A stretch of 64,000 nucleotides of DNA, taken from contig CAYURD010000004.1 in the NCBI GenBank assembly GCA_964446865.1, forward strand, positions 37,251 through 101,250, given 5' to 3'. Origin of the DNA: Glaciecola sp964446865. GTDB lineage: Bacteria > Pseudomonadota > Gammaproteobacteria > Enterobacterales > Alteromonadaceae. The notes under the pieces are model-generated. The model was not told the DNA's origin and ran no database searches. It worked only from the letters and a program-made list of their open reading frames with translations. The translations under genes and the position numbers were made by a program. Below are positions 9,019 through 18,946 of this stretch, piece by piece (the stretch's first letter is position 1; the number at the start of each line of letters is the position of its first letter).

Positions 9019-11637
9019 TTAACCAGTATTTCGCATGCCTACGGCAATACCAGTGATAGCTACCATCATAGCGCGCTCTAGCACGGCTTTCTCTTCTTCA
9101 TTTTGCTCAAGGGTCTCAGATTTACGAATACGATCGAGCAACTCTATTTGCAAAAAGTGTAAAGGCTGTAAATACCCAGCACGAATTTGCATCGAATTTC
9201 GGCCATTAGGGTCGTCTTCCATCATGTGTTCATGGCCCGTAATGTTAAGCAGGCTTTGCATCGAATTTCGTAGCTCTTGACGCAATGATTCACCAAAATG
9301 GGTAAGGTTATCGGGTACAAGGCGTTTGTCATACGCCGCGCTGACTTCTGGGTCGGCTTTTTGAAATACCATGTCAAGCATAGACAAGCGAGACGCAAAA
9401 AACGGCCATTGTTCTATCATCGCTTGCACAACTGCCTGATTGTCGCCTTGGTTAACTTCATCGATAGCTTTCATGACACCTAACCAAGAAGGTAATACTA
9501 AGCGAGTCTGTGCCCAAGCAAATATCCATGGTATCGCACGAAGACTTTCGATACCGCCATGCGGGTTTCGTTTAGCTGGTCGGCTACCAAGCGGCAGTTT
9601 TCCGAGTTCTTGTTCAGGCGTGGCAACTCTGAAGTAAGGCACAAATTCTTCGTCACTTCGAACTGTTTTACGATAGTTATCGCGGCCTTTATTAGCCATT
9701 TCAGTGATGAGTTCTCGCCACTCTTGCTTTGGCGCGGGTGGTGGCAATAACACGGCTTCTAATACGGCAGATGCGTATAAAGATAAACTACGTTTTGCCA
9801 ACTGTGGCATCCCGTATTTATAGCGAATTGTCTCGCCTTGTTCTGTTACTCGAAAACCGCCGTCTAATGAACCTGGTGGTTGCGAATGTATTGCCGCTTT
9901 TGCAGGTAAGCCACCGCGACCAATAGTACCGCCTCGGCCGTGAAATAAGGTCAGTTTGAGTTTATGTTCTTCAGCGATTTGAACCAGCGATTCTTGTGCA
10001 CTATATTGCGCCCATCCTGCGGCTATCGAGCCAGCATCTTTTGCTGAGTCCGAATAGCCAATCATGACATACTGCTGACCGTCGATATACCCCTTATACC
10101 AATCAATCCCCATCAGTTTTTGCATCACAGCAGGTGAATTATTCAAATCATCAAGTGTTTCAAACAATGGTGCCACAGGCATCGGCCAATCTACACCACT
10201 TTCTTGTAAAAGCAACTGCACTGCAAGTACATCAGATGGTTCGCTAGCCATCGAAATAATATAAATGCCAAAGCCTTCTTTACCATTGTTAGCAATAACC
10301 TTGCAGGTATCTAATACTTCTTGTACGTCATCGCTTGGCTGCCACTTAGTGGGGATTAAAGGGCGTCTTGAAGCGAGTTCGCGAAGTAAAAAGGCTTGCT
10401 TGTCGGCTTCTTCCCATTGGTTGTAGTCGCCCATGCCTAAATAGCGAGTCAGTTCGCTAAATACGTCGGCATGTCGGCCAGAGTCTTGGCGAATATCGAG
10501 TTTTAATAGATGCACGCCAAAACAATGTGAGCGTCTTATGGTGTCAAGTAATGCCCCATTGGCAATGACGGACATACCACATTCAATCAATGAATCGTAA
10601 ACATCTAAAAGCGGTTGGCGTAATTCATGATTATTTTGGACCCACTGATCTGAATCTATTTTTCCATCGCGAGTTGCCTGAAACTTTTGTATCAAAGGTT
10701 TTAACAAGGCTCTATATGGTTCTTTCACGTCGCCTACGTGCTGGCGTATCGTGTCATTACACTTATTCATTGAAAGCTCAGAATATAACTGGTCTAAATC
10801 ATTGATAAATAATTTTGCGGCGCGCCGGCGGGCTCTAAGCAATACTTCTTGCGTTAAACTTGAAGTGACAAAAGGGTTACCGTCACGGTCTCCACCCATC
10901 CAAGAGCCAAACTGAACCGGTTTTGCATCTAAGGGTAAGGACGTATCGTAATTTTGTTGTAAGTAGTCGTCTAAGTCTCGTAAAAAATCTGGTACGGCTT
11001 CCCAAAGTGAGTTTTCGATGACTGAAAAGCCCCAACGTGCTTCATCAACGGGGGTGGGTCTAACTGAACGTATTTCTTCGGTGTGCCATGCCTGACTGAT
11101 TAAATCTGCGATGCGTTGCTTCACGCGTCGAACTTCGGTATCGCTAATGCCGCTGCTATGCAGTTTTTGTAGCTGTGTCGCGAGTTGGCGCTGTTTATAA
11201 ATATTGGTGCGGCGATTCACTTCTGTTGGATGAGCCGTCAACACCATGTCAATGTTCAAGTTTTGAATAGCACTTAGTACTTGCTCTTTGTTGGCATTGG
11301 TATCGAGGTGCTGATGCAAGCTATTAAGCTGAGTGGCCAGTGAGGTGTCTTGATTGGCTGCGACTGTGAATTCTTGTTCGGCAATGTTTGCTAGGGTTAA
11401 AAACTGAGCAAATGCTCGCGCGATAGTCAATAAAGACTGATTATCTAATTCGGCTAAGGTGCTTGCTAATTTTTCAGTGCTTTGTGCTTCACCCTTTGAT
11501 GAATGACGACCGTCATGTCTAATTTGCTCAATTTGTTCAAGCCATTTTTCTCCCAACTCAGCTTGTATGGTATCACCAAGCGTTGCCCCTAAATATTTAA
11601 CGCTTTCTTTGAGTTGCTCTATTAATGCTTGGTTCAT
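9019..11637 (-). CDS. ppc: Phosphoenolpyruvate carboxylase
   Basis: The enzyme carboxylates phosphoenolpyruvate with bicarbonate to oxaloacetate, refilling the TCA cycle. The 872-aa protein matches the family length (E. coli 883). Diagnostic segments are VLTAHPTEVNRRTN with the catalytic His, GSWMGGDRDGNPFV, the mobile loop FHGRGGTIGRGG, and the conserved C-terminus MRNTG that reaches the active site. A methyltransferase gene follows 30 bp downstream. The upstream region carries two short dyads (see 11638-11946). Confidence 0.97.
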   Translation of the reverse strand: MNQALIEQLKESVKYLGATLGDTIQAELGEKWLEQIEQIRHDGRHSSKGEAQSTEKLASTLAELDNQSLLTIARAFAQFLTLANIAEQEFTVAANQDTSLATQLNSLHQHLDTNANKEQVLSAIQNLNIDMVLTAHPTEVNRRTNIYKQRQLATQLQKLHSSGISDTEVRRVKQRIADLISQAWHTEEIRSVRPTPVDEARWGFSVIENSLWEAVPDFLRDLDDYLQQNYDTSLPLDAKPVQFGSWMGGDRDGNPFVTSSLTQEVLLRARRRAAKLFINDLDQLYSELSMNKCNDTIRQHVGDVKEPYRALLKPLIQKFQATRDGKIDSDQWVQNNHELRQPLLDVYDSLIECGMSVIANGALLDTIRRSHCFGVHLLKLDIRQDSGRHADVFSELTRYLGMGDYNQWEEADKQAFLLRELASRRPLIPTKWQPSDDVQEVLDTCKVIANNGKEGFGIYIISMASEPSDVLAVQLLLQESGVDWPMPVAPLFETLDDLNNSPAVMQKLMGIDWYKGYIDGQQYVMIGYSDSAKDAGSIAAGWAQYSAQESLVQIAEEHKLKLTLFHGRGGTIGRGGLPAKAAIHSQPPGSLDGGFRVTEQGETIRYKYGMPQLAKRSLSLYASAVLEAVLLPPPAPKQEWRELITEMANKGRDNYRKTVRSDEEFVPYFRVATPEQELGKLPLGSRPAKRNPHGGIESLRAIPWIFAWAQTRLVLPSWLGVMKAIDEVNQGDNQAVVQAMIEQWPFFASRLSMLDMVFQKADPEVSAAYDKRLVPDNLTHFGESLRQELRNSMQSLLNITGHEHMMEDDPNGRNSMQIRAGYLQPLHFLQIELLDRIRKSETLEQNEEEKAVLERAMMVAITGIAVGMRNTG

Positions 11638-11946
11638 GATGAGAAAAGACCCTTATAAAGTAATTTCACATGTAAATGTGAGCGCTTTTATGACTCACAA
11701 GTCATGTTTGTATGAGACGAAAGTAGTATAAAATAATGCGCTTCGTTCAATATGTCCATCATTAAGGGTTTATAACTTATGCTTTATGGCTTATTTGTTT
11801 TTGTTTTGTATCATAAAGCCATGTCCCCACTCTGCAAATAACCTGCAAAGAATTTACCCGCTTAGCAACATGGAGCACTAAACAGATTAGGCTTACATGT
11901 GATACACTCACGGTTTTACATTATCAAGATTATTTTTGGAGAACAC
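11638..11946. other. Intergenic region between divergent ppc and fklB
   Basis: This 309-bp region serves two divergent genes. Two short dyads lie near ppc: TCACAT-GTAA-ATGTGA (11666-11681) and TGACT-CACA-AGTCA (11691-11704). A TGTGA-N5-TCACG sequence near 11897 resembles a CRP site but has the wrong spacing. I see no open reading frame or RNA gene. Confidence 0.5.
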
Positions 11947-12567
11947 GTGTCAGAAAAGTACACCAGTATTGAACAACAAGCGAGCTATGGAATTGGTTAT
12001 CAAATGGGCGAACAACTCGCTTCTAATCCGTTTGATGGAATGGCATTAGATGTCGTTATAGCGGGCCTAAACGATGGTTTCACTAAAGCAGCGCCAAGCG
12101 TAGGTAATGACGAACTACGCGTCGCGTTTAACGAAATTCATCAACGTATGCAAGCTGCTAAGCAAGAACAGTTTGCTGGCCAAGTAGAAGAAGGTGAAAC
12201 GTTTTTAGCTAAAAATGCTGAGCGTGATGAAATTACGGTAACCGATTCTGGTCTTCAGTATGAAGTCGTCAATACTGGTGAAGGCGATACGCCAAATGCT
12301 AGCTCTACCGTTCGCGTTCATTACCACGGAACCTTAATTGATGGCACCGTGTTTGACAGTAGTTACGACCGTGGTCAACCAGCAGAATTCCCAGTGGGTG
12401 GCGTTATTAAAGGATGGACTGAGTGTCTGCAACTGATGAAAGTTGGCGATAAGTATCGTATTTATGTACCGCATGATTTGGCATATGGCGAACAAGGCGC
12501 AGGCGCAGCAATTGGCCCATATAGCACATTAATATTTGACGTTGAGTTACTTGATATTATTGCCTAA
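11947..12567 (+). CDS. fklB: FKBP-type peptidyl-prolyl cis-trans isomerase FklB
   Basis: The start is the GTG at 11947, four bases after GGAGA-AC, giving 206 aa, exactly the E. coli FklB length. The longer open frame from 11899 lacks support. Residues 1-95 are the helical dimerisation domain (SYGIGYQMGEQLA); residues about 100-206 are the FKBP domain with VRVHYHGTLIDGTVFDSSYDRG-type and KVGDKYRIYVPHDLAYGEQG-type segments. No signal peptide is present, so it should be cytoplasmic. A terminator follows. Confidence 0.93.
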   Translation: MSEKYTSIEQQASYGIGYQMGEQLASNPFDGMALDVVIAGLNDGFTKAAPSVGNDELRVAFNEIHQRMQAAKQEQFAGQVEEGETFLAKNAERDEITVTDSGLQYEVVNTGEGDTPNASSTVRVHYHGTLIDGTVFDSSYDRGQPAEFPVGGVIKGWTECLQLMKVGDKYRIYVPHDLAYGEQGAGAAIGPYSTLIFDVELLDIIA

Positions 12568-12601
12568 GTACTAGTCAATATTTCAGCGTAATATTTTAAA
12601 T

Positions 12602-12637
12602 AAGCCGGGCAGGCGAGAGCAATATGCCCGGCTTTTT
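12602..12637 (+). terminator. Rho-independent terminator after fklB
   Basis: A 10-bp stem AAGCCGGGCA/TGCCCGGCTT with a 13-base loop is followed by a short T-run. It lies 34 bp after the fklB stop. Confidence 0.85.
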
Positions 12638-12719
12638 AATACACAACTTTAGTTGCAAGGCTATTCGCAACCCAATACAATTAAATTAAGAATAAAAATA
12701 AAACACTCAGGTAAGCTAC

Positions 12720-13232
12720 ATGCTTGAAAAGCTTTGCCATTTTATAGATCAATCCAATGCAAATTTGGGCAAATTAGTTGCCTACGGAACATTGCTGATG
12801 GCGGTGTTGATGTTTGCTGTTGTTGTACTTCGTTATGGCTTTAACGTTGGATGGATTGCGATGCAAGAATCGATTACCTATTTTCACGCTGCTGTTTTTC
12901 TTTTGGGCAGTGCTTATACCTTTCAACAAAATGCGCATGTGCGTGTAGATGTGTTTTACCGACGCTTTTCAGAAAAAAGAAAAATGCAGGTTGATTTACT
13001 CGGTGGGGTATTGTTTATGTTGCCCATCTCAATTTTCCTTACTTATCATCTTTGGTCGTTTGTTGCTGATTCTTGGAAAGTGTTTGAAACTTCACCAGAG
13101 CCCGGTGGCTTGCCTTTTGTGTATATTCTCAAATCTCTCTTATTGTTATTTTCTTTTACCCTATGCCTACAAGCCATTTCTGAAATATTGAAAAAATCTC
13201 TTGGTCTGATGACCTATAAAGAGGCTCAGTAA
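12720..13232 (+). CDS. TRAP transporter small permease (DctQ family)
   Basis: The 170-aa protein has four predicted membrane segments, as expected for the DctQ subunit of a tripartite ATP-independent periplasmic transporter. The family-like segment with MQESITYFHAAVFLLGSAYT and the basic stretch around HVRVDVFYRRFSEKRK are seen. DctQ joins the DctM permease in the inner membrane and is needed for uptake. The stop is directly followed by the DctM start at 13233, so the two are translationally coupled. Confidence 0.9.
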   Translation: MLEKLCHFIDQSNANLGKLVAYGTLLMAVLMFAVVVLRYGFNVGWIAMQESITYFHAAVFLLGSAYTFQQNAHVRVDVFYRRFSEKRKMQVDLLGGVLFMLPISIFLTYHLWSFVADSWKVFETSPEPGGLPFVYILKSLLLLFSFTLCLQAISEILKKSLGLMTYKEAQ

Positions 13233-14600
13233 ATGGAGTTTTTATCATTAGTACTATTCGCAGCCGTTTGTTTGACCTTGCTATTAGGCTATCCGGTTGC
13301 TTTAACACTTGCGGGAGTTTCGTTATTATTTGCCTTTGGCGGTATTGCTTTTGGTGTATTTGATGCGAGTTACCTAACATTTACCCCAAGCAGGCTTTAT
13401 GGGATTGTTAATAACACCACCCTAATTGCTGTCCCGCTTTTTGTATTTATGGGGGTTGTGCTCGAAAAATCGAAAATCGCTGAAGATTTGTTAGTGACCA
13501 TGTCATCATTATTAGGCCGTTTTAAAACAGGTTTGGGCGTTTCGGTGGTCTTGGTCGGTATGTTGCTGGCGGCAAGTACTGGTATAGTTGGCGCAACAGT
13601 CGTTACCATGGGTTTGTTATCGTTACCCACAATGCTAAACAGAGGTTACTCTCCTCAATTAGCCACCGGTGCAATTTGTGCAACCGGCACGCTTGGACAA
13701 ATAATCCCCCCATCAATTGCCTTAGTCTTATTGGGTGATGTGTTGTCTAGTGCTTATCAAAAAGCACAGCTAGACATGGGTATTTTTACGCCAGATAGTG
13801 TGTCGGTAGGTGACTTGTTTGTAGGCGCTTTGGTGCCTGGTCTTATATTAGTGTGTTTTTACCTGCTGTATTTATGGGGCATAAGTCGCTTTTCGCCTTC
13901 ACAAGTACCCGCGCAAGGTCAGCAAAGTGAGCACGCTAATGTTGGCAGCTTATTGATTGCTTTGTTACCGCCGTTATTGCTCATTATATGTGTACTAGGG
14001 TCTATTTTGTGGGGTTTTGCTACGCCTACCGAAGCGGCTGGTGTTGGTGCAGTCGGTGCGCTTATTCTTGCCGCATTAAAGCGTCAACTGTCAAAAGAAA
14101 ATATCACTTATATTGTGCGAGAAACGACCAAGGTCAGTTCGATGGTATTTTTGATACTTATCGGAGCATCTATATTTTCACTGGTGTTTAGAGGCTTTGG
14201 CGGTGAAATTTTACTAAAAGAAATTTTTACAAGCTTACCGGGCGGTGTTTTTACCGCCATGCTTCTGGTAATGCTACTCATATTTTTACTGGGTTTTATA
14301 CTAGATTTTATCGAAATTACCTTTGTTGTGGTGCCAATCATTGCACCGATTTTAATTATTATGGGTGTTGACCCAGTTTGGTTGGGGATAATGATTGCAG
14401 TTAATTTGCAAACATCCTTTTTAACTCCGCCTTTTGGGTTTGCATTGTTTTACCTGCGCGGCGTTGCCCCTGCGAGTGTAAAAACCGAACAGATATACAA
14501 AGGTGTAATACCATTTATTGCTATTCAAGTGTTATTGTTGGTCATAATGTCAATATGGCCAGAAACGGTCACTTGGTTAGTTGATATTGTGTATCCGTAG
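13233..14600 (+). CDS. TRAP transporter large permease (DctM family)
   Basis: The 455-aa protein has about twelve hydrophobic segments and is the Na+-dependent transport subunit. Conserved DctM stretches include NTTLIAVPLFVFMGVVLEKS, TGIVGATVVTMGLLSLPTML, ATGTLGQIIPPSI and NLQTSFLTPPFGFALFYLRG. It abuts the small permease upstream. The binding protein follows 105 bp downstream after a spacer with a strong ribosome binding site. Confidence 0.95.
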   Translation: MEFLSLVLFAAVCLTLLLGYPVALTLAGVSLLFAFGGIAFGVFDASYLTFTPSRLYGIVNNTTLIAVPLFVFMGVVLEKSKIAEDLLVTMSSLLGRFKTGLGVSVVLVGMLLAASTGIVGATVVTMGLLSLPTMLNRGYSPQLATGAICATGTLGQIIPPSIALVLLGDVLSSAYQKAQLDMGIFTPDSVSVGDLFVGALVPGLILVCFYLLYLWGISRFSPSQVPAQGQQSEHANVGSLLIALLPPLLLIICVLGSILWGFATPTEAAGVGAVGALILAALKRQLSKENITYIVRETTKVSSMVFLILIGASIFSLVFRGFGGEILLKEIFTSLPGGVFTAMLLVMLLIFLLGFILDFIEITFVVVPIIAPILIIMGVDPVWLGIMIAVNLQTSFLTPPFGFALFYLRGVAPASVKTEQIYKGVIPFIAIQVLLLVIMSIWPETVTWLVDIVYP

Positions 14601-14705
14601 CATCATTATAAAACTGAGTAATCGATAATAAACACGCTGGTGCGCCAAACGCAAAAATGCAGAAACGAATGAACGCACAAGCACAAAAACGCAAAAGGAA
14701 ATAAG

Positions 14706-15806
14706 ATGACATCGTTATTAAAAGTCGTAAAACTCACGCTGATAGGGATTTGTGCTGCCGCATTATTTTCGTGTGGCTCAAATGATGAAGCTCAAGAAAA
14801 TAGCACAGCCGCTCCGGCTCAAACATACAAATGGAAATTAGTGACCTCTTGGCCTAAGAACTTTCCCGGTTTAGGTAAAGGCCCTGAAACCTTCGCGACA
14901 TATGTTAACGCAATGTCTGGTGGGCGCTTAGAAGTCACCGTATACGGAGCGGGCGAACTCGTTCCCGCATTTGAAGTATTTAACTCTGTCTCATCGGGTA
15001 GCGCGCAAATGGGACATGCAGGTGCGTATTATTGGAAAGGTAAAATACCCGCCGCCCCTATATTCTCTGCCATTCCTTTTGGCATGAATTCAACTGAAAT
15101 GAGCGCATGGCTGCATTATGGTGGTGGTCTAGAGTTATGGCGTGAGCTATATGAACCATTTGGCGTGATCCCGTTTGCTGGCGGTAATTCAGGCGTTCAA
15201 ATGGCGGGATGGTTTAAAAAAGAAATTAATTCTATGGATGACATTCAAGGCTTAAAGATGCGAATTCCTGGCTTAGGTGGTGAAGTCCTAAAAGAAGTGG
15301 GTGGTTTGCCAGTAACCTTGTCTGGTGGTGAGATTTTCACGTCTCTGCAAAGCGGGGCGATTGATGCTACTGAATGGGTTGGCCCATACAATGACTTAAC
15401 TTTTGGCCTACATAATGCCGCCAAATATTATTATCATAGCGGTTGGCACGAACCTGGCACGCAGCTGGAGTTTATTGTTAATAAAGAAGCATATGAAGCC
15501 TTGCCCGAAGACTTGCAGAAAATCGTAGCGGTGGCCACAAGAGCGGTTAATCAAGATATGTTAGATGAGTACACTTCTCGTAATCATAACGCGATGACAC
15601 AACTGATTGAAGAGCATGGCGTGACGGTCTTGCCATTGCCTGACGACGTGATTGCTGCGCTGAAGTTAGCCACCGATAAAGTGCTTAAACAAAAATCTGA
15701 AGACAATGCCGAGTTTGCAAGAATTTACGAGCAATATTCGATATTTTTTGAAAACGTTAAAAAGTATCATGATTTGTCAGAACGAGAATATTACGAAAAT
15801 CGTTAG
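14706..15806 (+). CDS. TRAP transporter substrate-binding lipoprotein (DctP/TakP type)
   Basis: The 366-aa protein delivers substrate to the DctQM pair. It starts with a signal peptide whose cleavage site LFSC (Cys23) looks like a lipobox, so it is probably lipid anchored rather than free. The mature part has KWKLVTSWPKNFPGLGKGPE, GLKMRIPGLGGEVLKEVGG and IDATEWVGPYND; the last two resemble the 2-oxo-acid binder TakP and related lactate or pyruvate binders. Substrate assignment to 2-oxo or hydroxy acids is an inference from those motifs. Its start has AAAAGGAAATAAG just upstream. Confidence 0.88.
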   Translation: MTSLLKVVKLTLIGICAAALFSCGSNDEAQENSTAAPAQTYKWKLVTSWPKNFPGLGKGPETFATYVNAMSGGRLEVTVYGAGELVPAFEVFNSVSSGSAQMGHAGAYYWKGKIPAAPIFSAIPFGMNSTEMSAWLHYGGGLELWRELYEPFGVIPFAGGNSGVQMAGWFKKEINSMDDIQGLKMRIPGLGGEVLKEVGGLPVTLSGGEIFTSLQSGAIDATEWVGPYNDLTFGLHNAAKYYYHSGWHEPGTQLEFIVNKEAYEALPEDLQKIVAVATRAVNQDMLDEYTSRNHNAMTQLIEEHGVTVLPLPDDVIAALKLATDKVLKQKSEDNAEFARIYEQYSIFFENVKKYHDLSEREYYENR

Positions 15807-15891
15807 CAGCTGGACAGACTTGTTTTGTGTGTGCGCTTCGTTAAAATGCGCCCCGAGTAGAATTAAAATAATAAAGTGAAGGAGTTTTTAC

Positions 15892-17079
15892 ATGGTTATT
15901 AAGCCAAAAGTACGTGGATTCATTTGTACCAATGCCCATCCTGACGGGTGCGCCAAAAGTGTTGAAAACCAAATTAATTATGTAAAATCTCAAGACTTGG
16001 AGGCGCTTGAACAAAAGCCAAAGAAAGTGCTAATCATCGGTTGTTCAACGGGCTACGGTTTGGCTTCCAGAATTGTATCTGCATTTGGCTATGGCGCAGA
16101 CACGTTGGGTGTGTGTTTTGAAAAGACACCAAGTGAGCGAAAGACAGGCACTGCAGGCTGGTACAACACCGCAGCTTTTCATGAGCAAGCGCAGGGAGCT
16201 GAACTGTATGCCGCGACCATTAACGGCGACGCTTTTTCTGACGAAATAAAAACACAAGTGATTGACCAAATCAAAGCGGATTTAGGGCAAGTAGACTTAG
16301 TGATATACAGCCTTGCGTCACCTCGCAGAACTGACCCCGATACAGGTGAAGTATTTAAGTCCACCTTAAAACCAGTAGGACAAAGTTATACAACAAAGAC
16401 CTACGATACCGATAAAGACCTTGTTCATTCTGTATCACTTGAGCCTGCAAATGAAGATGAAATTGCGCAAACAGTAAAAGTAATGGGTGGTGAAGACTGG
16501 GAACGTTGGTTACTTCAGTTAGGTGATGCTGGTGTGTTAAGTGAGAATTGCAAAACCACGGCTTATACTTACATTGGTAAAGAATTAACTTGGCCAATAT
16601 ATGGCCAAGCAACTATTGGCTTGGCTAAAGAAGACCTTGACCGAGCGGCCGATGCCATAATATCAAAGCTCAGTCATTTAAAAGTAAGTGCTAACGTTTC
16701 ATCACTAAAAGCTCTAGTGACTCAAGCAAGTAGTGCCATTCCTGTTATGCCTTTATACATTTCATTAATCTATAAAGTGATGAAAGAAGAGGGCACGCAC
16801 GAAGGCTGTATCGAACAAATTACGGGCTTGTTTAATCAGTGTTTGTATGGCAACTCGCCCATTCAAGATGATAAGAATCGTTACAGAATGGATGGTAAAG
16901 AAACAAACGAAGCAACACAGGCGAAAATTAAAGCTTTGTGGGATCAGGTTACTCAAGATAACTTCCATCAACTCAGTGACTACGCAGGCTACCATCAAGA
17001 ATTTTTAAATCTATTTGGTTTTGCTTTTGACGGTGTAGATTACGAAGCAGACATTAATCCGCAAGTAGAATGGAAGTAA
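15892..17079 (+). CDS. fabV: Enoyl-[acyl-carrier-protein] reductase (NADH) FabV
   Basis: FabV carries out the last, trans-2-enoyl reducing step of fatty acid elongation. The 395-aa protein is typical in length. It has the N-terminal MVIKPKVRGFICTNAHPDGC, an extended Rossmann motif VLIIGCSTGYGLASR, and the catalytic Tyr-x8-Lys (Tyr237 to Lys246) in the segment around IYGQATIGLAK. FabV enzymes are intrinsically tolerant of triclosan, unlike FabI. A GAAGGAG site precedes the ATG. It sits alone between the TRAP genes and the nqr operon. Confidence 0.96.
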   Translation: MVIKPKVRGFICTNAHPDGCAKSVENQINYVKSQDLEALEQKPKKVLIIGCSTGYGLASRIVSAFGYGADTLGVCFEKTPSERKTGTAGWYNTAAFHEQAQGAELYAATINGDAFSDEIKTQVIDQIKADLGQVDLVIYSLASPRRTDPDTGEVFKSTLKPVGQSYTTKTYDTDKDLVHSVSLEPANEDEIAQTVKVMGGEDWERWLLQLGDAGVLSENCKTTAYTYIGKELTWPIYGQATIGLAKEDLDRAADAIISKLSHLKVSANVSSLKALVTQASSAIPVMPLYISLIYKVMKEEGTHEGCIEQITGLFNQCLYGNSPIQDDKNRYRMDGKETNEATQAKIKALWDQVTQDNFHQLSDYAGYHQEFLNLFGFAFDGVDYEADINPQVEWK

Positions 17080-17084
17080 ATAAG

Positions 17085-17106
17085 GTAAAGCGCGAAAGCG
17101 CTTTAC
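17085..17106 (+). terminator. Probable terminator hairpin after fabV
   Basis: A perfect 9-bp stem GTAAAGCGC/GCGCTTTAC closes on a GAAA tetraloop just after the fabV stop. The following sequence is T-rich but has no clean T-run, so termination may be partial. Confidence 0.5.
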
Positions 17107-17599
17107 GATAATTTTCGTTAGCCTATATGTATTGTTAGCGATGATGTTGACTTAGGTCTATTGTCGATTGTATTACTTTTGGTACTTTTAAATAGATACC
17201 CGAATACATCTAACGCTCAGAAATTACTAAAAAATCGATAATAATACAATTAGGCGTTGTTTTTTGTATACATTTGCCGATATCGAATTACGCTTTTAGT
17301 ATATTATTCATAGCAATTTAGGGGTAGTTAATGCTAAAATCGCGCCGTTAAATGGTGAGGTGTCCGATTATGTCGCCTTTTTCACTGTTTTTGAAACGAA
17401 TACATCACCTAGAAAATAATAGAAAAACAATAAAAACCAATAAATATTAAGTGTTTGCGCCTTATTTTCAATAAATCAGGCGGGAATGTGAGAGATACCT
17501 GTGTATCGGTATTAATACCTATTGTGGTAGGCACTAATTTAAAATGGCTTGATTGAGGCCAGTTTCAATTGGTAACTATTTGAGAGTAGCAATTTGCAT
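17107..17599. other. Upstream region of the nqr operon
   Basis: About 490 bp without a confident gene. It holds a possible 26-codon frame at 17370-17450, preceded by GAGGTG, whose start MSPFSLFLKRI resembles the first helix of XRE-type regulators but stops early. A 12-bp palindrome GGTATTAATACC lies at 17508-17519, and a weak hairpin CGCCT/AGGCG near 17458-17482. The nqr promoter should lie here; I cannot point to it with confidence. Confidence 0.4.
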
Positions 17600-18943
17600 A
17601 TGATTAAAATCAAGAAGGGCTTAGATCTTCCCATAACGGGAGCACCAGAACAGGCAATTGGCGACGCCATTACTGCCTCTAAGGTTGCTGTTTTGGGTGA
17701 AGAGTATGTTGGTATGCGACCGACTATGCACGTCCAAGTTGGCGATGTGGTAGCAAAGGGTCAATTACTATTTGAAGACAAAAAAAATCCAGGTGTTAAG
17801 TTTGTTGCTCCTGCTGCAGGCGAAGTGATTGAAGTTAATCGCGGTGCTAAGCGAGTGCTGCAATCAGTCGTGATTGGTATAAAAGGCGAAGAGTCGGTTG
17901 ACTTTACAAAAGTTGACGCAGACAAGATTGCCTCGACTGACCGACAACAGCTTGTTGATACCCTAATTGATTCTGGTTTGTGGACGAGTATACGCACGCG
18001 GCCTTATAGCAAGGCACCTGCTGTTGACAGCACGCCACACTCTATTTTTGTGACCGCCACTGATACAAACCCACTAGCGGTTGACCCTCAATTAGTGCTA
18101 AGCGAGCGAGTAGAAGACTTCAACAATGGTATAAAAGTGTTGAGTCAATTAGCCGCAGGTCAAAAGGTCTATGTTTGTAAAACGACTGGTGCGGATATAA
18201 ACGCGTCAGGAGATAATGTTGAAGTACATGAATTTGCGGGGCCTCATCCGGCTGGTTTAGTTGGCACTCACATACATCATTTAGATGCGGTTGGCCAAAA
18301 GAAGACAGTATGGCATGTGAACTACCAAGACGTAATTGCGATTGGCGCCACCATCACTAGCGGAGAGTTAGACGTTTCGCGCGTGATATCAATTGCCGGA
18401 CCGATGGCGAAAAGCCCTAAAATTGTTAGAACTCAGGTTGGTGCTAGTACCAATGAGCTCGTAAATGGTCAATTTGATGATGCGCCGGTCCGTATCATTT
18501 CAGGATCAGTGCTAAACGGCACGAAAGCAGCGGGCCCACATTCTTATTTAGGGCGCTTTCATCTGCAAGTGTCGTTGATTGAAGAAGATAAAGAGAAGAA
18601 ATTTTTAGGGTGGATAACACCGGGAAGCGATAAGCATTCTGTTACACGTGCCTATTTAGGGCACTTGAGTCCTAAAAAATTATTTAACATGACATCTACA
18701 ACAAATGGCTCAGACCGTTCGATGGTTCCAATTGGTAACTATGAACGAATAATGCCGCTAGATGTTATTCCTACCTTATTACTACGTGACTTGTTATCGG
18801 GCGATACCGATGGCGCACAAACACTTGGTGCTTTGGAGCTAGACGAAGAAGATTTAGCATTGTGCACCTATGTGTGCCCAGGAAAGTATGACTACGGCCC
18901 AGTGTTACGTGACATGTTAACTAAAATTGAAGCTGAGGGGTAA
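17600..18943 (+). CDS. nqrA: Na+-translocating NADH:quinone reductase subunit A
   Basis: The first gene of the sodium-pump operon, 447 aa from the ATG at 17600 (MIKIKKGLDLPITG, which matches the family start). A TTG two codons earlier is less likely. NqrA is the soluble cytoplasmic-side subunit with a fold related to RnfC and is tied to quinone binding. A biotin-lipoyl-like segment near residues 40-75 (MRPTMHVQVGDVVAKGQLLF) and the GPHPAGLVGTHIHHLD stretch are seen. nqrB follows after 3 bp. Confidence 0.97.
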   Translation: MIKIKKGLDLPITGAPEQAIGDAITASKVAVLGEEYVGMRPTMHVQVGDVVAKGQLLFEDKKNPGVKFVAPAAGEVIEVNRGAKRVLQSVVIGIKGEESVDFTKVDADKIASTDRQQLVDTLIDSGLWTSIRTRPYSKAPAVDSTPHSIFVTATDTNPLAVDPQLVLSERVEDFNNGIKVLSQLAAGQKVYVCKTTGADINASGDNVEVHEFAGPHPAGLVGTHIHHLDAVGQKKTVWHVNYQDVIAIGATITSGELDVSRVISIAGPMAKSPKIVRTQVGASTNELVNGQFDDAPVRIISGSVLNGTKAAGPHSYLGRFHLQVSLIEEDKEKKFLGWITPGSDKHSVTRAYLGHLSPKKLFNMTSTTNGSDRSMVPIGNYERIMPLDVIPTLLLRDLLSGDTDGAQTLGALELDEEDLALCTYVCPGKYDYGPVLRDMLTKIEAEG

Positions 18944-18946
18944 GTC

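Noticed and set aside
11666..11681. TCACAT-GTAA-ATGTGA dyad as a CRP site
   Set aside because: The half-sites face outward compared with the CRP consensus.
11892..11910. CRP-like site TGTGA-N5-TCACG near fklB
   Set aside because: Spacing is five and not six, and the right half is imperfect.
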